From: a bacterium
Lineage (GTDB): Bacteria; Krumholzibacteriota; Krumholzibacteriia; LZORAL124-64-63
Direction: 5' to 3'
Length of the DNA: 20,034 nt
Assembly: GCA_016719645.1 (NCBI GenBank)
Contig: JADJYS010000015.1
Location: 1 to 20,034, forward strand
A program made the translations under genes and the position numbers. The notes under the pieces were generated by a model that was given only the letters and a program-made list of their open reading frames with translations, was not told the DNA's origin and did no database searches. Position 1 is the first letter of the stretch, and each line of letters starts with the position of its first letter. Positions 1-5,223 of this stretch are shown piece by piece.

Positions 1-103
1 CGTGAACGGCGACACCAACGTCCCCCAGACCTTCATCACGTCCGGCGATTGCGTCGTGGCGAACGAAGCCATCACCTGGGGCCAGATGAAGGCCCTGTAC
101 TGA
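1..103 (+). CDS. C-terminal end of a tandem copy of the small exported six-Cys protein (partial)
   Basis: Reading from base 2, 33 codons followed by TGA at 101-103 encode the last part of a protein; its 5' end lies outside the window. The peptide ends in TWGQMKALY and matches the C-terminus of the protein at 354-956 except for four substitutions. At the DNA level I count 5 differences over 102 bases (2-103 against 855-956), about 95% identity. It is therefore the tail of an upstream paralogue arranged head to tail with the next gene. The function is unknown. One conserved cysteine (in SGDCVV) is present in the visible part. Confidence 0.75.
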   Translation, partial: VNGDTNVPQTFITSGDCVVANEAITWGQMKALY

Positions 104-287
104 TCCACGGTTGGATGACGCTCTGCCTGGATTGGGCCGCGATGTACGCCGCCGCGGTGCGCCGCTGCGTGCCGCTGCAGACCACATTGTCGGCGGCGCA
201 AGCGGCGGCCGCAAGAATCAGTGTGTTGCGGGACAAGGAGTTGAGGGTGCGGTCGTAGCAGGAGCATCACGGACAGAGCGGTCGGGA

Positions 288-317
288 TTGACCTCACCGA
301 GGGATTCGTGCGAGGAT
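288..317 (+). promoter_or_regulatory. possible promoter for the small exported protein
   Basis: TTGACC at 288-293 lies 18 bases before GAGGAT at 312-317. The -35 match is good and the -10 match is weak. The implied start site is about 30 bases upstream of the ATG at 354. Apart from this, the 250 bases between the upstream copy and this gene show no recognisable feature. Confidence 0.25.
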
Positions 318-353
318 CGACCATCGCTTGATTCCATGTTACGGAGGTCGGAA

Positions 354-956
354 ATGAAGAAACTCAACATCATCCTTACTTTCATCCTCCTCACGATCCT
401 GACGATTGCGACCCACGCCGCCATCGATCCCCATCCCGACGGCATCGGCGTCTACTTCGATACTGAGGCCTCTGCGTTGTGTCATGCGCCGGGCGGGACG
501 GTGACGTGCTACCTCATGCTCACGAATTTCACCGGCCCTTATCTGCTGGCCTGGACATGTTCCGTGGATATCGAGACGAGCCTGCCGGCCAGCTCCATGC
601 AGGACTGGTTTGTTCGCTCCGGCATCGACGTTGATGACCCTGAAGATCCGACGACGTGGGTGAAGGGATTCATCGTCGGCATGGAGTCTTTTACGCCGTC
701 GATAGGCGGTAACGTCGTCCTCGCAGAACGGCAGATAACAACGCTGAGTATTTCCGACGAAGTGAGTTTTCGAGTGTTCCCAAACCAGGACAACACGCCG
801 GCCTGCACAATGTGTTATGTGGCAATGCTGGGGACAGACCTACCCTTCCACGTCGTGAACGGCAACACCGACGTCCCCCAGACCTTCATCACGTCGGGCG
901 ATTGCGTCGTGGCGAACGAAGCCATCACCTGGAGCCAGTTGAAGGCCCTGTACTGA
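354..956 (+). CDS. small exported six-cysteine protein of unknown function
   Basis: This 200-residue protein has a clear signal peptide: MKK, then a hydrophobic stretch (about residues 5-20), then a THA-A type cleavage site near residue 22. The start at 354 is chosen because GGAGG (343-347) precedes it by 6 bases and because it creates the signal peptide; the longer open frame from 111 has no such support. The mature part begins with a DPHPDGIGVYFD motif and carries six cysteines (43, 52, 69, 151, 154, 184), which fits disulfide bonding outside the cytoplasm. I do not recognise an enzymatic domain. Similar short proteins with a PDGIGxYFD opening are, to my recollection, seen as hypotheticals in FCB-group genomes; this is unverified. 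A truncated copy lies directly upstream, so the gene belongs to a tandem array. Codon use is less GC-rich than in the genes right of 3160. Confidence 0.8.
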   Translation: MKKLNIILTFILLTILTIATHAAIDPHPDGIGVYFDTEASALCHAPGGTVTCYLMLTNFTGPYLLAWTCSVDIETSLPASSMQDWFVRSGIDVDDPEDPTTWVKGFIVGMESFTPSIGGNVVLAERQITTLSISDEVSFRVFPNQDNTPACTMCYVAMLGTDLPFHVVNGNTDVPQTFITSGDCVVANEAITWSQLKALY

Positions 957-1054
957 TCCGCATGGGACGCCCTGACGAGACTGGTTCCCGTCTCCCGCAC
1001 CAGCACTGAGGCCCTCGGCGATCACGCCTCCACGGAAGCCGCGGGGGCAGTTGA

Positions 1055-1084
1055 TTGACTCATCCCCTGAAAGGCTGTTATCAT
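1055..1084 (+). promoter_or_regulatory. sigma70-like promoter of the beta-propeller gene
   Basis: TTGACT (1055-1060) and TATCAT (1079-1084) are separated by 18 bases, and each hexamer differs from consensus at one position. The predicted start site near 1091 leaves a leader of about 84 bases before the ATG at 1175. The surrounding intergenic stretch (957-1174) shows nothing else. Confidence 0.5.
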
Positions 1085-1174
1085 CAAGAAGTCGCCTAAC
1101 GAGATGCTGAGTTTGTATCCGAGAAGCGCCGAGCGATTCGGCGCAAATAGCGTCTAGCCACCAAAGGAGCCGCC

Positions 1175-3706
1175 ATGGCTCGCTCCCGATCGGTCCTCAT
1201 CGCCGCGGCGGTGGCGGTCGTGTTCGCTGCCGGATCACTGCCCGCGCAGCCTTGCATCGACTATTCAGCCCTGGTTCACCCGGCTATCGTCGGTTCGTTC
1301 ATGTTTACCACTGTCACGGCAGCCGACGAATCCCATATCTGTAGCGCAAGCTACAATGGTTCTCCACGCGAAGTTGCTTGGTTCCGCATCGGTAACGACG
1401 AGAGTTTGATCCGTGAGGGAACCTATTATATCGACGCCAGTCAACACACCATGATCGACATGGCCGTGAGTGGAGATCTGGCGATTCTCGCAACTTCAAG
1501 CACGGTGACGATCTTGGATTTCAGCACCCCGGAATCACCTGAACAGCTGTCCCGGATTACGGCTCCTGGCCAGATCGACGCCATTGCGGCTTGTGGTGAC
1601 GTGATCTGCATCGGCGTGCGATCACAGGGTCTCTGGATCATCGACATCTCCGATCCCTCGGCACCCGTCGCTAGCATCTTGATGCCGCTCGATGGGAGCC
1701 GATTTCTCGTGCAGAGAGAGGGCAACGTCTGTTGGGTAGCCTCATTTGCATCGAACGTGAATTGCATGTGCAAACTGATGGCGCTCGATATCGCAAACCC
1801 CTTGTCGCCCATTGTCCTGGGAAGTGTCGACTTGGGTGCACACTGCTCCGACTGGGCAGATTTTCGCATGTGCGTGAATGATAACATCGCTGTCATCAAC
1901 GCCAGCGACTACAGCGACGAGTACAATGAAACCGATTGCTGGGTTTGCGATGTGGCAGATCCATCAGCGCCGCTAATCCTCCACCACGATACTCAATATC
2001 TCGGCAAGTTCGCCATCCACCAGAATATGCTCTTCACACGCATGTTGGGGCATGGTATCGCCGTCTATCGAATCAACACCGATGGTGTAATTGCATTCGA
2101 GGGCGTGCAGGATACCGAGACGACTGCCTTGGATTTCGTCATCACCGAAAACTCTGTCTGGACCTTCGGTGATGTCATCTACCGACTTTCTCCAATATGC
2201 GGAGAAGATCCCATTTTATATAGCGAGAATTTTTACACGCACACCCAGTATGATCAATGGGGCGATCACTTTTCCACATCCCGTCTCGAAGAATACGATG
2301 TTGCTGGAGGCTCGGTGTTTTTGCTCGAGGCGATATCGATGGGCGACATGGGAGGGGTGCACGATTACTGTCATGTGACCGTCCTCGATGTGACGGATCC
2401 AAGATCACCGTCCGCCGGGGAAACCATTGTTAACCAAGGCGGCTATGACTGGGGGGCGGAGGTCTATAACCACATCGCTGTCAACGGGGATTACATCTAC
2501 ACGGACAACCCGGCAACGGGAACCTGGCACTGGCCGTCCGACTCGAAGCTCAGCGACTTCCATCTCGTTCAAGGTTACTTCATCGGAAACGATGCCCTGT
2601 ATGCAGTGGCCTCACCTGGACTCGAGATCCGCGATCTTGCTGTTCCTGAAAATCCGCCGCTGGCCGGGACGCTGTTGACCGATCACGAGGTCCACAACCT
2701 TGTTTCCATCGGGGACCATGCCTACGCCCAATGCGAGGGGTCCCTCGTCGTTCTGGATGTCGAAAATCCGCTGTCACCGTTCGTGATCGAAGAGATGCCG
2801 ATGACCGATTCCGGCACCAGCGCCGCAGTGTCGACCGAATCCCTTCTGCTGGCCGGCGACGATGGCCTCTTCGCGTACGATTTGCGACTTCAGGGTCCCG
2901 GCCACCCAGTTCAAATGGGTTCCTTGCCAGGGATCCCTTTCGATGACGTTGAGTTGTCGGGGGGCGTAGCTTACTCGGTCGTACGCGGCCAAGGAATGCT
3001 CATCGTGGATGTGACCGATCTAGCGAATCTGGAAGTGATCGGTCGTTTCGACCTTCCCTATCTTTCTGAAATCTCGCTTGTCGGCAATTGCCTCGCTGCG
3101 ACCACCTTGCAAAGTTATTTCAATCTTATAGCCCTCGACTGCTCCGACACCGTCCCCATCGCTGTACAGGACTTCTCCGCCACCTGGCAGGACTCCGGCT
3201 TCCGCCTCACCTGGCGCCTGGCCCGCGACACCGTCGGCCTACGCCTCGACGCCATCGCCGACGACCGTACCTGGACCGTACCCTGGACCCGCGAAGCCGA
3301 CGGCTACGCCGCGCTCGACCTCGACGGCCCGTTGCTCCCGGGCGAGTCCGTCACCTACCTGCTGTCCGCCCGCGACGACGATGGAGTCTGGCAGGAACTC
3401 TCGCGCACGACCGCGATCGTCCCCGAGTTGACGACCGCGCTGCTCGCCCCGCACCCCAATCCGTTCAATCCGACCACGATGCTGACGTTCACGCTGGAGC
3501 GCCCGCAGGACGTGCGGCTGACGATCCACGATCTGGCCGGCCGCGAGGTGCGTCGGCTGGTGGACGTGCGGTTGCCCGCGGGTCGTCATACGTCGCCGTG
3601 GGATGGCCGCGACAAAGCGGGCCAGGCGCTGCCGGCCGGGACGTACCTCGCCCGCCTGCAGGCCGGGGACCGGGTGGAGACGGAAAAGCTCTCGCTCGTG
3701 AAGTAG
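1175..3706 (+). CDS. secreted LVIVD-repeat beta-propeller protein with C-terminal FlgD-like sorting domain
   Basis: This 843-residue exported protein starts at an ATG preceded by AAAGGAG (1163-1169). Residues 1-24 form a signal peptide ending near LPAQ. Residues about 100-660 carry repeated 'hydrophobic-x-D-(I/V/F)-x-(D/N)P-x-x-P' motifs. Examples are IIDISDPSAP (155-164), ALDIANPLSP (203-212), VCDVADPSAP (257-266), VLDVTDPRSP (403-412) and VLDVENPLSP (526-535), with degenerate ones at 113-121, 485-494 and 609-618. This is the hallmark of the LVIVD family, whose repeats are expected to form beta-propeller blades. Residues about 664-750 look like a fibronectin/Ig-type beta-sandwich. Residues about 752-843 are the FlgD-like Ig module (NPFNPTT, DLAGREVR, WDGRDKAG, LPAGTYLARL), which in FCB bacteria commonly ends secreted proteins and often serves in surface sorting. 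Codon use becomes markedly GC-richer from about base 3160, at the propeller/sandwich boundary. The ligand or partner is unknown; a surface or binding role is inference. Confidence 0.85.
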   Translation: MARSRSVLIAAAVAVVFAAGSLPAQPCIDYSALVHPAIVGSFMFTTVTAADESHICSASYNGSPREVAWFRIGNDESLIREGTYYIDASQHTMIDMAVSGDLAILATSSTVTILDFSTPESPEQLSRITAPGQIDAIAACGDVICIGVRSQGLWIIDISDPSAPVASILMPLDGSRFLVQREGNVCWVASFASNVNCMCKLMALDIANPLSPIVLGSVDLGAHCSDWADFRMCVNDNIAVINASDYSDEYNETDCWVCDVADPSAPLILHHDTQYLGKFAIHQNMLFTRMLGHGIAVYRINTDGVIAFEGVQDTETTALDFVITENSVWTFGDVIYRLSPICGEDPILYSENFYTHTQYDQWGDHFSTSRLEEYDVAGGSVFLLEAISMGDMGGVHDYCHVTVLDVTDPRSPSAGETIVNQGGYDWGAEVYNHIAVNGDYIYTDNPATGTWHWPSDSKLSDFHLVQGYFIGNDALYAVASPGLEIRDLAVPENPPLAGTLLTDHEVHNLVSIGDHAYAQCEGSLVVLDVENPLSPFVIEEMPMTDSGTSAAVSTESLLLAGDDGLFAYDLRLQGPGHPVQMGSLPGIPFDDVELSGGVAYSVVRGQGMLIVDVTDLANLEVIGRFDLPYLSEISLVGNCLAATTLQSYFNLIALDCSDTVPIAVQDFSATWQDSGFRLTWRLARDTVGLRLDAIADDRTWTVPWTREADGYAALDLDGPLLPGESVTYLLSARDDDGVWQELSRTTAIVPELTTALLAPHPNPFNPTTMLTFTLERPQDVRLTIHDLAGREVRRLVDVRLPAGRHTSPWDGRDKAGQALPAGTYLARLQAGDRVETEKLSLVK

Positions 3707-3727
3707 CCCGGCGTTGACCGCGACGCC

Positions 3728-4474
3728 CTACCCGGCCTGCTCTCCTGCGCCGGCGCGCGCCGAACGCCGCAGCAGCCACAGGCCGAACCCCGCGATCGGC
3801 AGCATGATCACCAGCGGCGCCACGACCTCGCCGGCCTTCGGCGTCGCCTTCTCGGCCAAACCGCCCGCCGACCAGAAAGCCAGGAAGTCCTGCAGCGCGT
3901 GGATCGCGACGAGCGGCCACAGCGTGCCGGTCACCAGGCGCGGCGCCGCGGCGGCGAAGCCGAACAGCCCCGCGAAGACGACCTGCAGGCCCGTCGCGAC
4001 GGGGTCGGCGCCGGACGCGAGGTTGGCGAGGTGCAGCAGGCCGAAGATCGCCGACGAGAGGACCGCCGCCCGCAGGGCCCCGCCCGGCAGCAGCGCCCGC
4101 AGGGCGACGCCGCGGAACACGACCTCCTCGGCGAAGCCCGTCATCAGGGCGACGGCGGCCAGGAAGAGCAGCCGGCCGGCCGTCGCCGGGCCGAACTCGC
4201 TGAACGCGAGCATCAGCGCCGGGATGACGGCCAGGGGCAGGAACGGGAGCCAGGACCGCGCCCGCGGCGCGACGGCCAGGCCCGCCCCGCGCCACCAGCC
4301 GAGCCGCCAGGTCAGCGCCAGCGCGAAGAGGCAGGAGGTCGCCTTCTCCAGCAGGCTGCGGGTCTCCTCGTCCGCCCCGGGCAGGCACCACCTCCACAAC
4401 AGGTGGCACAGCATGAAGATCACGCTGACGAGGACGACGAAGAGCAAGGGGCGCGAAACGGAACGCTGTCGCAT
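3728..4474 (-). CDS. CPBP-family intramembrane metalloprotease (CAAX protease-like)
   Basis: This 248-residue protein has multiple membrane segments (for example residues 9-27, 75-92, 101-115, 160-178 and 218-236). It carries the three motifs of the CPBP (Abi/Rce1-like) family: EExxxR as AEEVVFRG (E116, E117, R121), FxxxH as FGLLH (144-148), and a third histidine in HALQD (H192). The usual asparagine of motif 3 is replaced by D196. The family comprises metal-dependent membrane proteases with roles in prenyl-protein processing, bacteriocin self-immunity or protein maturation; the substrate here is unknown. The ATG at 4474 is supported by an AGGAG Shine-Dalgarno sequence (complement of 4483-4487). 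It converges on the propeller gene, with 21 bases between their stops. It diverges from the cysteine-rich gene pair with only 56 bases in between, so shared regulation is possible. Confidence 0.88.
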   Translation of the reverse strand: MRQRSVSRPLLFVVLVSVIFMLCHLLWRWCLPGADEETRSLLEKATSCLFALALTWRLGWWRGAGLAVAPRARSWLPFLPLAVIPALMLAFSEFGPATAGRLLFLAAVALMTGFAEEVVFRGVALRALLPGGALRAAVLSSAIFGLLHLANLASGADPVATGLQVVFAGLFGFAAAAPRLVTGTLWPLVAIHALQDFLAFWSAGGLAEKATPKAGEVVAPLVIMLPIAGFGLWLLRRSARAGAGEQAG

Positions 4475-4495
4475 CGGCGATCTCCTGGGTCAAAC

Positions 4496-4524
4496 TTGCC
4501 TAAAGCCTAGAATAGTGCTAGGAT
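4496..4524 (+). promoter_or_regulatory. promoter with overlapping inverted repeat (putative operator) for the Cys-rich gene pair
   Basis: TTGCCT (4496-4501) and TAGGAT (4519-4524) are spaced by exactly 17 bases. An inverted repeat, CCTAG (4506-4510) with CTAGG (4518-4522), sits in the spacer and runs into the -10 hexamer, the usual place for a repressor or MerR-type operator. The predicted start site coincides with the ATG at 4531, so the message may be leaderless. A weak AGGA at 4520-4523 is the only Shine-Dalgarno-like sequence. The regulator's identity is not determinable here. Confidence 0.5.
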
Positions 4525-4530
4525 CTCTGC

Positions 4531-4893
4531 ATGCGCCCGCTCCTGACACGCAACGCACTGCGCTGGACCGCCTTGCCGGCCCTGCTGTTCCTCGCCACGA
4601 CCTGGCTCGGCGTCCAGGCGACCGGGGAACCCGCCATGGCCGACAGCGCCGCCTGCTGTTGCGGCACGAGTGCGGGCGACGCGCACGACTGCTGCTGTTC
4701 GCCCGACGGCGACCCCTGCGGGCCCGAGACCTGCGGGAGCTGCCCCGGTCCCGGCGGCAGCCGCACCTCCCCCTTCACCGTGGAGATTGCACCGCCGCCC
4801 GCGCCGGCGAAGGGCACGCTGATCCTCGCCGACGACGTCGCGGCGCCGTCGCGCTCCACGGCCCCCGCCGAACGCCCTCCCATCGCCGGTTGA
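4531..4893 (+). CDS. small cysteine-rich exported protein of unknown function
   Basis: This 120-residue protein has an N-terminal hydrophobic segment (about residues 13-30, ending LGVQA), read as a signal peptide. It is followed by a cysteine cluster of nine cysteines between residues 42 and 71: two CCC triplets (42-44 and 54-56), then C63, C68 and C71. A histidine (H52) lies next to the second triplet. The remainder is Pro/Ala-rich and contains no cysteine. The composition suggests binding of a soft metal or a redox role, but I recognise no family. It is the first gene behind a compact promoter with a palindrome and is followed 74 bases later by a second cysteine-rich gene, so the two are probably one transcript. 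The start at 4531 is favoured because it gives the signal peptide and sits at the predicted transcription start; M36 would remove the signal peptide. Confidence 0.6.
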   Translation: MRPLLTRNALRWTALPALLFLATTWLGVQATGEPAMADSAACCCGTSAGDAHDCCCSPDGDPCGPETCGSCPGPGGSRTSPFTVEIAPPPAPAKGTLILADDVAAPSRSTAPAERPPIAG

Positions 4894-4942
4894 AACCCAC
4901 GACGTCACGGCGTCCGGCGCGGTTGCGCCGGCGCCAGGTTTC
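4892..4942 (+). other. two-tier intercistronic stem-loop between the Cys-rich genes
   Basis: An outer 6-bp stem, GAAACC (4892-4897) with GGTTTC (4937-4942), encloses a perfect 7-bp hairpin, CCGGCGC (4914-4920) with GCGCCGG (4925-4931) and a four-base loop. It begins within the stop codon of the first gene and ends 25 bases before the second start. There is no U-tract. A role in mRNA processing, stability or partial attenuation is inference. Confidence 0.35.
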
Positions 4943-4967
4943 GACTCCAGCGACAAGGATGGACGAC

Positions 4968-5150
4968 ATGAAGCTCAAGAAGACCCTGCTGGCGCTCGCC
5001 ATCGTCGGCGTCGTCGCCACGGCCGGGTACGGCGTCGGCCGTGCGCTGGCCGCCAAGCAGGACAAGCCCTGCGCTTGCTGCACCTGCGAGAGCTGCGCCT
5101 GCGATCCCTGCACCTGCTGCTCGTGCGGCTCGTGCAGCTGCGGCAGCTAG
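4968..5150 (+). CDS. tiny membrane-anchored cysteine-tail protein (metallothionein-like composition)
   Basis: This 60-residue protein has two parts. Residues 1-29 are MKLKK followed by a hydrophobic helix (about 6-24), either a signal peptide or a membrane anchor. Residues 35-58 are almost a pure cysteine ladder: 12 cysteines in 24 residues in C-x-C, C-C and C-x-x-C spacing, interspersed with Ser, Thr, Gly, Ala, Asp and Glu. The start at 4968 is chosen because AAGGA (4955-4959) lies 8 bases upstream; an in-frame ATG at 4959 has no such site. The composition resembles metallothioneins, but no known family signature is recognised, and binding of Cu, Zn, Cd or similar metals outside the membrane is inference. 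It is downstream of and probably co-transcribed with the 120-residue cysteine-rich gene, and it ends just before a strong hairpin. Confidence 0.7.
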   Translation: MKLKKTLLALAIVGVVATAGYGVGRALAAKQDKPCACCTCESCACDPCTCCSCGSCSCGS

Positions 5151-5169
5151 CGAACCTCCGGGTCCGCCA

Positions 5170-5201
5170 CGGCGCCCGCCCCCTTCGGGGGGCGGGCGTC
5201 G
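5170..5201 (+). terminator. strong GC hairpin with TTCG loop between convergent genes
   Basis: A perfect 11-bp stem (5173-5183 with 5188-5198) has a TTCG tetraloop (5184-5187), with further pairs at the base. A short T-run (5204-5206) follows. It lies 20 bases after the stop of the cysteine-tail gene and before the end of the convergent amylase gene. It is best read as the terminator of the plus-strand operon, although the T-tract is weak. Confidence 0.65.
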
Positions 5202-5223
5202 CGTTTCCGACCGGCGCGCATCC

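Noticed and set aside
3707..3727. Terminator between the propeller gene and the convergent CPBP protease
   Set aside because: Only a 5-bp GGCGT/ACGCC stem without a T-run is seen, too weak to report.
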